64,000 nt of DNA from Aspidiotus rigidus (taxonomy: Eukaryota > Arthropoda > Insecta > Hemiptera > Diaspididae). Below, piece after piece: positions 41,628 through 52,110 of this stretch (positions are counted from its first letter, which is position 1; each line of letters begins with the position of its first letter). Both the position numbers and the translations under genes were made by a program. The notes under the pieces are model-generated. The model ran no database searches. It was not told where the DNA came from and was given only the letters and a program-made list of their open reading frames with translations. The DNA is taken from the NCBI GenBank assembly GCA_035079385.1, contig JAVHKY010000052.1:13578001-13642000 (forward strand), in the 5' to 3' direction.

Positions 41628-43293
41628 TGTGATGTAACAAGAGTAAGAGCGGAGAACATACCCGTACAACACAGAGACCGACAGGAAAACACGGATAACG
41701 CAACTTATCGAGACAGCAACCAAATCAAATGTTCTTGCTTACTTCGGAAAAGCTTTCACATAGACATAGCCCGCGGGCCACCACCGTCCACCTTTGGAAG
41801 TACTCAAGACTCCGATCTCAGTCTTACCCAACTCGATAAGACCAGACTAGCTCAGGCGGCAGAGCACGAATACCCACAAAAGGGGACGCGGGCAGTCCGA
41901 GGGTAGACCACTTGTCCATTTTCGGTTCACTTTTCGAGATCACTTAGGCTATAAGAAACGCTTATACCAGGGGAAATCAAATTTGCCGTCGATGTAAGCT
42001 CCACTTACTTACCAAAAAAAAAAAAAAATTTTTTATCGTCATCGTCATTTATCCGCAGCTAGAAGAAGAATTACGTTCGCCCACGAAGACAGAGTGCGAG
42101 AGAGACAAAAAAACAAAACTAAACGAGGATCGCATAAATCGATCAAATAAAAAAAAATTATGGGACTGCTAGAAAATTTGGAAAATCGGACCGGAAGAAG
42201 GAGAAATCGAATAACGTTCGTAATAAATTTTCGAATCATTTTTTTTTTTTTTTTTTTTTTCAAACAGAGGTCTAGCTTCAAGCTGTTCATTGCTAATCAA
42301 TAGGTAAAGACGAATCAAATACACTATACGAACAATACCGGAAACTTCCGTGTCGTTTTTGAACCATTTAGACTAGTGGACGGGATTGGTACTACCATAG
42401 TAATCAAACGGGATTTTCGACTAGCGGCTAGGATTGTTACTAATCTCCTTTGTGTTTCGTGGGTCAACAGCGCTCAATGTATTTCTAATGGGAGTTTCCG
42501 GTATTGTTCGTATAGTGTATTTGGACGAATGCAGAGAAAAAAAAAAAATCGACGTGATACATTTATTCAACTCAAAATTGACATCCGATAAGATCAAATT
42601 GAAGTCGGGTTCGATTTGCCGCAGGAAAATACGAATTATTTAATAGAATAAATTTAATTAAGTCTATGAACCAAATGAGGCAAACTTGAATTCGGACGGC
42701 ATAGCAGCTATCATCCAAAAACCAGATGTCCAGATCACGTGATGTTCCATTTAATCCACAAACGCGTATCCACTTCTCGACAGCAAAAATCCCCGAAGCA
42801 ATTAGCGTATGAAAAATTTATATTTTCCACGATTCACTCTTTTTCGACTCACGATCGAATCAAAAAAAAACTTTGAACTTCTTGGTAACGAAGATCGAAA
42901 GAGAAAAACCATAACTTACGCTCGTTCTTCCTCTCCGAAAACAAACTCACAACGCCACCACTGAGCCCTCGTCGGCTCATCTCCTTCTTTTCGTGCAAAA
43001 ACTCCCTTCTCTCTTTTAATTCGACTTTGATTATCAGATAGTCGAGACATATGGTGGGAGAAGATAAGTTAAAAACGAAAAGGTCTCGTTTTGTAACGGG
43101 TAGAATAATTTGCTTCAAGAAATAACCACTATATCGAGTTCGGTAGAGAGAGAGAGAAAAAAAAATAATGATAAAATTTCCTTTTCGACTCTCTCTTTTT
43201 TTTTTTTTTTTTTTTTTTAAAGAATTCCTATCTATTCGACTCGTTTACCATAGGAATGACTTTCTCGTATGAGTAATTGATCGATATTTCACA
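41628..43293 (-). repeat. 5' LTR of the 14.4-kb retroelement (1666 bp, with a MITE)
   Basis: Same ends as the 3' LTR (TGTGATG..TTTCACA). Longer because of the 208-bp MITE at 42316-42523. A poly-A/T block present at about 30000 in the other LTR is deleted here near 42906. Confidence 0.9.
42316..42523. mobile_element. 208-bp MITE inside the 5' LTR, 7-bp target duplication
   Basis: Ends CAAATACACTATACGAACAA and TTGTTCGTATAGTGTATTTG are perfectly inverted. Flanked by GACGAAT at 42309-42315 and 42524-42530. The other LTR shows the empty site (one GACGAAT). No ORF. Confidence 0.92.
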
Positions 43294-43777
43294 ATAGATA
43301 ATGTTAATAAGCTCTGAAATTTTTCTTTTCTTGATGTTCTCCTCCCTACTTACAATTTTTGTACTATTGAAATCAAAAACATGGCCCTCCTCAAGGGCAT
43401 GGTTGGCTAAAGCAGTGTGATTAGAGTGGTTTCTAACATCATTCTTACGTTGATTCAGGCGTGCCTTAAGTTTTTGGCCCGTCTCTCCAACATATGCAAT
43501 GGGGTAGTTCGAACAGGGGACACTATACTCAACACCTGATTTTTCTTCATCAGGGACTTAATCTTTAATGGGTATAAAAAATATATAATATCACAATTGG
43601 AATTCTCTTTACAGGGAGAAGCACTTGGATCGTAATCAAGGACACTTTTAATGAAAGAAAAAGGATATCCGTTCACCCAAAGGATATCAATAAGTTTTTT
43701 AGTCATAACGACCTGAAAAATGAGGTCAGATTTATTGAAAAAGTTTCTTCTTAAATTTATAGCCATATTTTTGTTGT
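43294..43777 (-). pseudogene. Penelope-like element C-terminal fragment (RT end and GIY-YIG)
   Basis: Minus-strand remnants of the same protein encoded at 43778-44735: AINLRRNFFNKSDLIFQ and FIKSVLDYDPSASPCKENSN in one frame, then, after a deletion of roughly 100 bp and a frame change, the GIY-YIG endonuclease segment with PIAYVGETGQKLKARLNQ and HTALANHALEEGHVF. Directly abuts the inverted plus-strand copy near 43777 and the retroelement at 43293. Confidence 0.75.
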
Positions 43778-44735
43778 TCTTTGAGGTCCTGCCTTTTTGC
43801 CTTAATAATAGATACTGCCAATATGGAGGAGTCATCTACCGTCAGTTATATGGCATGGCGATGGGAAATCCACCATCTCCCATAGTGTCCGAAATAGTCC
43901 TTGACCACATTTTTGTTTCAATTTTTGATAAGTTTAAAACTAAGATCAAGTTTGGCAAAAAATATGTGGATGATGGTCTGTTTTATCTTGACGCAACTAT
44001 TTTAAAGGAACTTTTTGACTCTTTAAATGACTTCCACCCCCCGTTTAAAATTTACATGTGAATTTGAAAAAGACCTGACCGTCAACTTTTTGACCTTAGT
44101 ATAATTAAGTGTGAAAAATTTGTTTTTGAACATTACCAAAAACCCATGACGACTAATAGGATTATACATTTTAGATCTAACCAACCTCTTAATGTTAAGT
44201 TTAATACGGCTATAAATTTAAGAAGAAACTTTTTCAATCATTCTGACCTCATTTTTCAGGACGTTATGACTAAAAAACTTATTGATATCCTTTGGATGAA
44301 CGGATATCCTTTTTCTTTCATTAAAAGTGTCCTTGATTACGATCTAAGCGCCACTCCCCGTAAAGAGAATTCCAATTGTGATATTAAATATTTTTCTGTC
44401 CCGTATGTAGGTCAAAGCAGTGTGATTATAAGAAAACATCTACTTTCTCTGAATCAAAATATTAAAGTCACTTTCGGTAGTTACAACACCTGTAGAGAGA
44501 AATTTTTTACGTCCATTAAAGATGAAGTCCCTGATGAAGAAAAATCAGTTGTTGTGTATAGTGCCCCTGTTCGAACTGCCCCATTGCTTATGTTGGAGAG
44601 ACGGGCCAAAAACTTAAGGTACGCCTGAATCTGTGTATAGTGCCCCTGTTCGAACTGCCCCATTGCTTATGTTGGAGAGACGGGCCAAAAACTTAAGGTA
44701 CGCCTGAATCAACATAAGAATGATGTTAGAAACCA
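43778..44735 (+). pseudogene. Penelope-like reverse transcriptase and start of GIY-YIG domain, broken
   Basis: LPFCLNNRYCQYGGVIYRQ, GMAMGNPPSPIVSEIVLDH and KKYVDDGLFYL (the YVDD catalytic motif) identify the RT of a Penelope-like element. A frameshift near 44061 is followed by the thumb region (AINLRRNFFNHSDLIFQ, NGYPFSFIKSVLDYD). The endonuclease begins with FSVPYVGQSS and LMLERRAKNL in mixed frames. A 78-bp tandem duplication repeats the CCCTGTTCGAACTGCCCC segment (about 44574-44710). Interrupted at 44743 by a MITE. The rest of the domain is at 45684-45890. Confidence 0.82.
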
Positions 44736-44912
44736 CTCTAATTAGAGCCCTATAAATACGAGTGAGGACATGGTCCACCATATTTAGTCGTTACGTCATC
44801 ATTTATCTCCATAGCTCCCTATTCAGATGAAAAATTTGTGTGATTAGTGAAGCTATTTTGCATTTCTCAATAGTGTCGAGTCTTACATTTTGCTTTGGCA
44901 CTTGGTCTAGTA

Positions 44913-45383
44913 TCAGGAGGGGGGTAGTTAGTAGATGAGAATACAAGCGAAAAATTTGGTCACCTCGTCGGGATCCGAACCCGAGACCTTTCGCTTGCCG
45001 GGCGACTGCTCTAACCGCTGAGCTACGAGGAGATCAAATGATTTCGCTTAAATTCTCAAATACCAACGACGAGAACAAGTACGTCACTGCCCGCAACGGC
45101 GATAAACACTCATAGAGTGTATTTTTGAGGGAGCAAGAACTAGCTTGCATCAAACCTCAACGAATATAAACCTGACTAAGGAAGAACAACGAAAGACAAC
45201 GATTTTTTACGTTACGGGAAACTATAACAGGAGGGGGTCAGCGGTTAGAGCAGTCGCCCGGCAAGCGAAAGGTCTCGGGTTCGGATCCCGACGAGGTGAC
45301 CAAATTTTTCGCTTGTATTCTCATCTACTAACTACCCCCCTCCTGTTATAGTTTCCCGTAACGTAAAAAATCGTTGTCTTTCG
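44913..45383. mobile_element. composite insertion with inverted tRNA-like sequences, 11-bp target duplication
   Basis: Flanked by TTGGTCTAGTA at 44902-44912 and 45384-45394. Contains two tRNA-like units in opposite orientation (44957-45032 and 45238-45302), each followed by the same tail, which includes TTTTTCGCTTGTATTCTCAT. The right part is a foldback whose arms (45188-45237 and 45335-45385) contain TTTTTTACGTTACGGGAAAC and enclose the second tRNA-like unit. A variable-length duplication fits SINE-type integration. Confidence 0.7.
44957..45032 (-). tRNA. tRNA-like sequence with CCA present, probably SINE-derived pseudo-tRNA
   Basis: Minus-strand cloverleaf: acceptor CTCCTCG pairs with CGAGGTG (one mismatch), TA, D-arm GCTC/GAGC, anticodon arm with loop CCGGCAA, and T-arm TCGGG-TTCGGAT-CCCGA. 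The loop would give anticodon GGC (Ala), but position 33 is C rather than U and the closing pair of the anticodon stem is G-A. The bases after the discriminator read CCA, as in a mature tRNA that was reverse-transcribed. Box A/B are intact. I favour a retroposed tRNA-derived head over a working gene. Confidence 0.5.
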
Positions 45384-45445
45384 TTGGTCTAGTATGTTCT
45401 CTTATTATGTACAAATCATGATACACTGTTATCAGTCGTTAGAAT

Positions 45446-45614
45446 AAGGCGCTAGAGGTATTCTCAAGAATGTAAACAAACACGTGATGTGGTGGTAAAT
45501 TTTAGTGAAGCGGTGCAACTTAATGCAAAATCACATTAAGTCGCACCGCTTCACTAAAATTTACCACCACATCACGTGTTTGTTTACATTCTTGAGAATA
45601 CCTCTAGCGCCTTA
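45446..45614. mobile_element. foldback MITE family C, 8-bp target duplication
   Basis: AAGGCGCTAGAGGTATTCTC..GAGAATACCTCTAGCGCCTT with arms of about 80 bp and a very short loop. Flanked by GTTAGAAT on both sides (45438-45445, 45615-45622). A shorter copy is at 63236. Confidence 0.9.
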
Positions 45615-45683
45615 GTTAGAATAGGAGACTGTGAAAATAATGATGACGCGGTCCATATCCTCACTCGTATTTGTAGGGCTCTA

Positions 45684-46090
45684 CTCTAATCACACTGCTT
45701 TAGCCAACCATGCCCTTGAGGAGAGCCATGTTTTTGATTTCAATAGTACAAAAATTGTAAGTAGGGAGGAGAACATCAAGAAAAGAAAAATTTCAGAGCT
45801 TATTAACATTATAAAGAATAAAAACAGCGTTAATTTTAAAAGTGATATCGAGGGCATATCAAGCTCGTACATGAACGTAATATCTTAAGTGAGTCATCTC
45901 CTTCCCTACCTTTTTCTGGTTTCTACTTAGCCTACGTAGGTATATTGTTTTACATTTTTTCACTATCTACTCTGTAGTTCACCTGAGGAAGACGGCTACG
46001 CCGTCGAAACGTCGGTTTTTCGTGTGGTTAAAATTATTGTGAATAGCAGAGCCTCATCGTCATTTAATTAAGATTCTTATTCACGGTTAA
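45684..46090 (+). pseudogene. Penelope-like GIY-YIG C-terminus and 3' end
   Basis: Resumes the Penelope protein after the MITE: NHTALANHALEESHVFDFNS then KIVSREENIKKRKISELINI, stopping near 45888. Followed by the element's 3' region with the hairpin GAGGAAGACGGCTACGCCGTC and CGAAACGTCGG. A truncated inverted copy of this end is at 27390-27650. Confidence 0.8.
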
Positions 46091-46141
46091 AAAAACTTTT
46101 AGTTATCTATAACTGTTGAATCAAGCTTGTACAGTACATTA

Positions 46142-46252
46142 TACCGTTAGGGGGGGGGGGGCAACAAAACAATTTCGCATATAGGCCGCACCCCATTTTT
46201 CAGCGTTAAAAAGCCAGAAAAAAGTGCGGCTTATATGCGGAAAAATACGGTA
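46142..46252. mobile_element. small MITE, TACCGT..ACGGTA ends
   Basis: TACCGTT at the left and ATACGGTA at the right. Inside, CGCATATAGGCCGCAC and GTGCGGCTTATATGCG are inverted. A run of 12 G follows the left end. Confidence 0.6.
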
Positions 46253-48355
46253 ATATTTCGATTAAGTACTCCTAATATTATTCTTATTTCAATATGATTA
46301 TTAACTGTAACCTGCAGAATTGTATCAACTCAATTGGAAACGCATTGATACACTGCTATCAACTGACCTCATTCGGTCGTCGATGAAACAGCAGACTGTG
46401 TACATCACCAGATATGAGATTATAACTTGCTTAGGTCTCAGTAAGTACCTATGTAATTTTATATTTGTAGTGCAACCTAATTCAGTTGATCTTCATATTG
46501 ATATGCTTAATTAATAAAGACTACTTGCCTGCAAGCGTCATTGCTCTTCATTAACATTCATGTCACAAATTAGCGACCTAGCCAGGATTTGTTGATTTCT
46601 TTGAAAAGAAAAATGTAAAAATCTTGAAAAAATTTTCTTTTTCTTCGTAATTGTAGAAATTTATCACCCAGGTACCACCATTTGATTGTGTGTAAACGGT
46701 GAATTGTTTTCAATGGTGCCAAACAAAAATGATACAAATGCACACATTGACGTGCTTCACAATGAAATAGCAAAGACCAGCGTTCTGATTCCAAAAGTGA
46801 CAAAGTTCAACTTGCTTCCCAGCTTATACCACAGCTTGTCAAGTAGCAGCAGTTTCAGAAAATTCAATCATGAATCAACGAATAGGCAGTTTATTTGAGT
46901 TGATATATCAGTTACAAGTACAGATTGCTGCAATCATTGTTCATCAAGACTCGCGCTCAAGAAATTGTAGTCCAACTCCTAATTATTATCAAAATAATTC
47001 CTGCTCTCGCTCTTGCCTTCAATTTTAAGACAAAATAGTAAGTGACGTCTGTAAATTTCCATACAATTTCAAACAAAGGGCATATCAACGTATGTCAAAT
47101 TTTACAAGAAGACAGAATTCCAAACTAGAGTGCAAAATTTTTGTTGCGGCAAACAATTTATACTATCAGAAATTCCCGCGTTTGTTTGTTAAAGATAATT
47201 ATTTTATCTCTCATCACCTATCTAACTGACTGGATTAGATGTAGGTATTCGCATCCGGCCGCTACTGTAGACGCGCTAGTGTCGTGGACGAATAGGTGAT
47301 CACATGAAAATTTGCATAAGAGCGTATGTTATTTCAACTAGCTGTATCTCAGTTAATACTGAAAAAAAAGTACCACTTATAATGACCTTTTTTGACTCTC
47401 TTGACCAGTAGAATAGTATGAAACTCATAAAAATAAAAATTTCACCAATTATCTGAAACATCACCTTTTTGTCCAGTTTCCACAAATGGCCGCTATAGTA
47501 AATGTAGAGGGTGACTCTTTTGGGGCCGGATGCGAATTGGTTCTTCCAAAAAAGTTTTTTCAAAAAGTTGACCCGGAGTTTTATTGTTGCTGATATCAAA
47601 ACTCCAATAATTGGTGCTGACTGCTTGAAACAGTGTCACGTACTTCCTGACCACTCGTAGAATCCTTTTTGTCCACGGTGATTTCAAGAGCAAGTTAGGT
47701 TTTGATATTTGAATTCAAGGTTGCTTAAGAAATGTAAACAAACTTTTTTTATAATTATGGACTTTTCTATGAGAAAAAAAAATGAATTTGATCATTTGTG
47801 GCATGGAATAAAAAAACCGACCTTACTACCAAAAAATGAATTTTCAGGTTTTGACTGATTCTTGAAAAAAATTGAACGGTCTTTCACGAGAACATACGCC
47901 AAATCCGATAAACACAAAAATTCAGTTGGAAAAATGCATTCTTTAAAGAGGTTATAAGCCAAAATTTTGGAATACGTTTTAGAAAACGTATTTTTCTAAA
48001 TGAATTTTTGTTTTTGGCAGTAAAGTTGGTTTCTTTATTCCGCGTCACATTAGTTCCTACATGAAAAGAAAAATAATATTATAAGTTCAAAACAAAACCG
48101 GATTTTCAAATACTTGAGTACTTCTACATCCTCATTATCAACATTAAATTCCTTATTTATTTCTTACTTCTGAATTTTGATAGAAAATGGTTCCCTGTGT
48201 ACATTCTTATGGGAGTCAATAATTCTTTAAGCACCATTGTATGATATTATTGTAAAATTCTGAAATACTATTGCAGAATATTGCATACTATCAATCACAA
48301 TTACTCTCTGCAATTAGTTAGTGACGTTACAAGAACAAAGAGGATTGTCTAGTAG
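46253..48355. other. non-coding stretch, probably intronic
   Basis: Mostly AT-rich. A 123-bp segment at about 46319-46441 has exon-like borders on the plus strand, but I cannot tie it to a gene. No other feature is supported. Confidence 0.4.
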
Positions 48356-49370
48356 GTGTGGTATCATTGTTCTGCATATTGCATAGGTATATCAAAAGTT
48401 ATAAGTCAATCTAGCGTTCATCTCATCACAAAACTGGACAACATCAAACTCTCTCATGCTGAATTGCTCAAAAAATTTCCAAACATCACGTCACCTCCAA
48501 ATTATCTGAAAGATCCAAAATACGACACCTTCAATTACATGAATACCAAAAACGTCTCCAGTACACTAGCAACCATATTGTTTACCTCCCAAGAGACTAC
48601 AGCAAGTCGAGAATGAATTTTGTGAGATGATGAAAGTTGGCATCACTCCACCCTCAAAATACAAGATAATGGGCTTCACCTTAAAATTTTGTGGTAACTA
48701 CCGTAGATTGAATTCTTCAACTATTCTGGATTGTTATCCAATACCTAATTTATCTGATTCTTCTAAACAATCAGCTGGTATGAAATATTTTTTTCATAAA
48801 GATTTGATAAAAGCGTATTTTAATATTAAGTGGTACCCTCCTCACATTAGAAAAACTGCCGTCATACCTGGAGCAGGTTTATTTGACTAAAGTGGTTTAA
48901 AAAATGTGCCTTCCTCCTTCATCCATCAATCACACAACCTCAATCCTTGAGGATCTGCTTCTTGTTTTTATATATTTCAATGGTGTTATACTCATATTTT
49001 CGGAAATAATTGCTCAACATTTAGAATATTTAGAAATTATATTTAACCGGCTTATCGCCCATAAATTAGCTATAAATTTAGAGAAGTTAGGATTTTTGTG
49101 TTCTGAGATGAAATTTTTAGGCTATAAGATTTCTGAGAATGGTACAGAACCATCCACAGATTGTGTTGAATTTATTAATAATTTAAAGAAGCCTAAAAAC
49201 TATTGCAGCTTCACAAAAAGTATTGGGTATCTTTTTATTTTACAGAAGATTTCTGAAAAATAGAGTCGAGCTTCTTGCACCACTGTACAGCATCTTGAAG
49301 GGTAAAACAGGTAAAAGAGACAATATGCCACTTAGGTATATGGACACACAAACTATATTCTGCATTTGGT
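48356..49370 (+). pseudogene. Ty3/gypsy polyprotein remnant (reverse transcriptase region)
   Basis: Three successive plus-strand frames separated by stops read like one gypsy RT: HLITKLDNIKLSHAELLKKF (protease-RT linker), then EMMKVGITPPSK, FCGNYRRLNSSTILDCYPIP (the xCxDYRxLNxxTxxDxYPxP motif with Asp changed to Asn) and FHKDLIKAYFNIKWYP. Next come FIYFNGVILIFSE, in place of the YxDD box (catalytic Asp pair lost), and NLEKLGFLCSEMKFLGYKIS. The last part resembles LLAPLYSILKGKTGK after RT. Unrelated to the 14.4-kb element in detail and clearly dead. Confidence 0.75.
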
Positions 49371-49725
49371 AAACTTAAATCAGCTTGTTCTCAGTACACC
49401 TTATAAAATTTTCTCAGAGAAGATTACAAACTACAACTACTATGCAACGCGTCAACGATATCGATATCGTTCATTTTTGAAATATTCACAATTTTGCGAA
49501 CGCCATGTTATCCTTGTGGGAATTAACATACAAAAAGTTCGTTTACATTTCAAAGGGAGACCGCAGCAGCATGCAACCTGATTTGTTTACGACTCATTTG
49601 CGCATATTTGATTCATTTATGCGCACCTGGGAACCAGTCTTTTTTCTTTTGAATTGTGTTGTAAATTTGTCGCAGTTGCAAGATCTGTGGTGAAGGGTTG
49701 TACTAAAAGCATTTGAAGACGTTTT

Positions 49726-50191
49726 CTGCCGTACAAAGTTAAATTGACGTACCTCCAAAACAACGATTACGGAAAAAAGGCTTTTTGTTACTTACACACT
49801 ACACAGAAGTACACAGCCGAACAGTTAACACTGGAAGTGGTTGTATAAGAGTGAAAAAAATGACGACTTTTCTACTCAATTTAATATGATTACGATTTTA
49901 TTTTCAACGAAGAATTCAATGGTGCTTTCCGTTTCTTCCTAGCGTTGTTTGTTTTCGAGATAATGGAGATACGGATCAATTTCAAGAATCATTAAAATTG
50001 ACGTATCTCCATTATTTCAAAAACAAACAACGCTAGGAAAAAACTACAAGCACCATCAAATTTCTCGTTAAAAATTGATCGAAAATGAGTCCTACGAGAA
50101 ACTTTTATCCCTCTGTATCACATTAAACATGAATTATTCCGTCTTCCTGATCGTTGTTTTGGAGATACGTCAATTTAACTTTGTACGGCAG
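49726..50191. mobile_element. foldback, CTGCCGTACAAAG ends
   Basis: CTGCCGTACAAAGTTAAATT on the left is inverted at the right (to 50191). A second pair inside (CGTTGTTTGTTTTCGAGATA near 49943 and its partner near 50003-50033) makes it almost symmetrical. ORFs over the arms are shadows. Confidence 0.75.
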
Positions 50192-51085
50192 TTTTGCGCG
50201 CACCAAATTCATGAGCAAAACTTTTTTGCCATTACAAAAGAATATTGTTGTCCACGCCGAAGGAGGTTTAATGCTATTTGCATTAGAAATTCCAACGCCG
50301 TGGATGCAATTCCTTCATTGTTTCAATTTGAAGTTGGTTTCCTCAAAATATTTTCCAATATCCTCCCCCGGTTGAGGCGAAACAATTATAGTAAAATTGG
50401 AGGGTATTTACCTAAAGTAATTACTTCTGATTCCATTTTGGTAATCTGTCATCAATAAAATAATTGTTCTATAGTACATGATGAATTCAACTTCACAGCT
50501 TCCTAAAATTTTCTCATCAAACAAATATCTTCATCGAACCGTCAATCATGACATTTTATTACTTAATTTGTACTAATTACGTACGGTAGTATAGCTTTGA
50601 AATAATAGTCTTCTAGTAGTTGAATCCTTCTCTGAAGGAGAGATAGGTACAAATAATTTTATATAATATATATAGCTTGAGAAAATCTTATTAAAAGTAA
50701 TTAACTCTTTTTTTTTTTTAAAGAATGAAGTTTGGCTGTGTTTTTTCTGTATACACCAACCTCCTTCTTTGTTAGTTTCTACCTGTTAGTTTTGTAAATT
50801 AGGCAAGTGATTCCAAATTCTGTAATGGTCAGGGGTATACTTGCTTTCAAGATTTGATGAATCACCAGGAGGAGTGATTTTAAATAAGAGTCAAAAAATA
50901 ATATCATAATAACCAAGCAAAACCAATATATCAGTGGAGTATCTTGAATCATACATCCATAATTTGCATTTAAATGGCTCGTATCTTGGAACACAGTTAT
51001 TGAATCATCCGTTCAATGCCCTGACCTATATTCTAAAGGTGTGAAATTTATAAAATTACAACCGTAAGTAGGTGAATTAATTCGT
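50192..51085. other. AT-rich stretch without supportable features
   Basis: No credible ORF or inverted repeat. Confidence 0.45.
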
Positions 51086-51489
51086 ATATGAGGACTTATC
51101 TGTACAAAGGGCGTCCGTCTGACGAACGCTCTTTACGGACGCCCTTTTTGCGGAGACCTCGATTTTTGTGCGTTTCAGATCATAAACTATCTTTTATAAA
51201 TTTTTTTTTTTTTTTCAAACCCACAATTTTTTCCATCTCAGCAAGAAGGGCGTCCGTTGTCCTATTTTCAATGATCTCTACTTTGATTGTTTCTGGATGT
51301 ATTCAAAATGTGATTTTCGTTTCTTATAGAAGAAGAGTTGCTCTTCAATTTTCAATTTCAAATTTCATCCCTACCATTTTTTTGATTAAACTCGTTGTTG
51401 TGGAGATATTTTGAACTGAAACTTCAAACTGATTTTTCTGTAATGAATTTTTCTTCACGGACGCCCTTTGTACAGATAGGTCCTCATAT
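51086..51489. mobile_element. 404-bp MITE, 33-bp inverted ends
   Basis: ATATGAGGACTTATCTGTAC and AAAGGGCGTCCGT on the left, inverted at 51457-51489 with one indel-like difference. Further copies of GGGCGTCCGT lie inside. No coding capacity. Confidence 0.8.
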
Positions 51490-51779
51490 TTTTCAAGCCT
51501 TAAGCCTTTTGAAGAGAGAAAAAACATATATGGCTACTTGTTTCTCTCAACAACGGCACAATTTTGATTACGTCAGTTAGGTACCTATGATCATACCGTA
51601 CGTGTCATCGTATAAAGAAATAAATTTGAATCAAAACTGTTTTCGGCATCTTTTATGTTCACAATTCAGAATTCACATTGAACGCCCTCTAATACTTCTG
51701 GCATTTTTAAAGGGATACCCGTTATTTTTTCAAGAGATCCCTTACTATTCGCTATTTTAAAAGGATATTCTCTATCTTA

Positions 51780-52110
51780 GATCTACAACAAGAATTATAA
51801 AAGATCCGGATCATTTGGGTTAAGGATATCAGGATCTGGATATTTTGAGTTCCGGATTTTGAGAGAAAAAAAATCCGGATCTATCAGGTTCCGGATCTTG
51901 GGAAAAAAGAGAAGATCTGGATCTCTTAGGTTCTGTTTCTCGAGAAAAGGAAATAGGTATTGGATCTTCCGGGTTTCGGATCTTGGAAAAAAAAAAAAAA
52001 AACAATGCGGATCATTTCGGTATTGGGTCTCAAGGACAAAAAAAATCAAGGTTTGGATCTGGTTTATGTTTCAATTTCTGGTTCAGGTTCCCAGCTCTGC
52101 TTAAGAAGTC
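51780..52110 (+). repeat. degenerate minisatellite of GGATCT-containing units
   Basis: About five units of roughly 45-65 bp, each with GGATCT, GGTTCCGGATCTTGG or a variant followed by an A-run (for example near 51860, 51895, 51950, 51985, 52035). ORFs across it are repeat artefacts. Confidence 0.65.

Larger units (their letters stand above)
28938..43293 (-). mobile_element. 14.4-kb Ty3/gypsy-type LTR retroelement with SGNH domain, two RNase H domains and an extra ORF
   Basis: Bounded by LTRs 28938-30406 and 41628-43293, each TGTGATG..TTTCACA on the plus strand, with a 4-bp flanking match ATAG on both sides. All long ORFs run on the minus strand, so 41628-43293 is the 5' LTR. Order along the element: leader, Gag-like ORF, small ORF, SGNH-like domain, protease, RT, degenerate RNase H, integrase, RNase H1-type domain, 558-residue ORF, polypurine tract, 3' LTR. 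The LTRs differ by a 208-bp MITE insertion, a few homopolymer changes and a handful of substitutions, so insertion was recent. The coding region nevertheless has two in-frame stops and a frameshift. Confidence 0.92.
44743..45683. mobile_element. hAT-type MITE family B, copy 2, carrying two nested insertions
   Basis: TAGAGCCC..GGGCTCTA element inserted in the Penelope coding sequence with target duplication CTCTAAT (44736-44742 and 45684-45690). Compared with the 298-bp copy at 2824-3121 it is expanded by a tRNA-related insertion (44913-45383) and a foldback (45446-45614). Confidence 0.88.

Noticed and set aside
43628..43660. ATCGTAATC word resembling the missing Rbp ALYDYDP exon
   Set aside because: It lies inside the Penelope protein frame (SVLDYDPSA) and has a matching copy in the plus-strand Penelope.
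45238..45302. Second tRNA gene on the plus strand
   Set aside because: The 5' acceptor half is replaced by the foldback arm, so it cannot fold as a tRNA.
46319..46441. Plus-strand exon-like segment with CTGCAG acceptor and GTAAGT donor
   Set aside because: The borders look right but the acceptor lacks a strong pyrimidine tract, there is no partner exon, and the residues match nothing I know.
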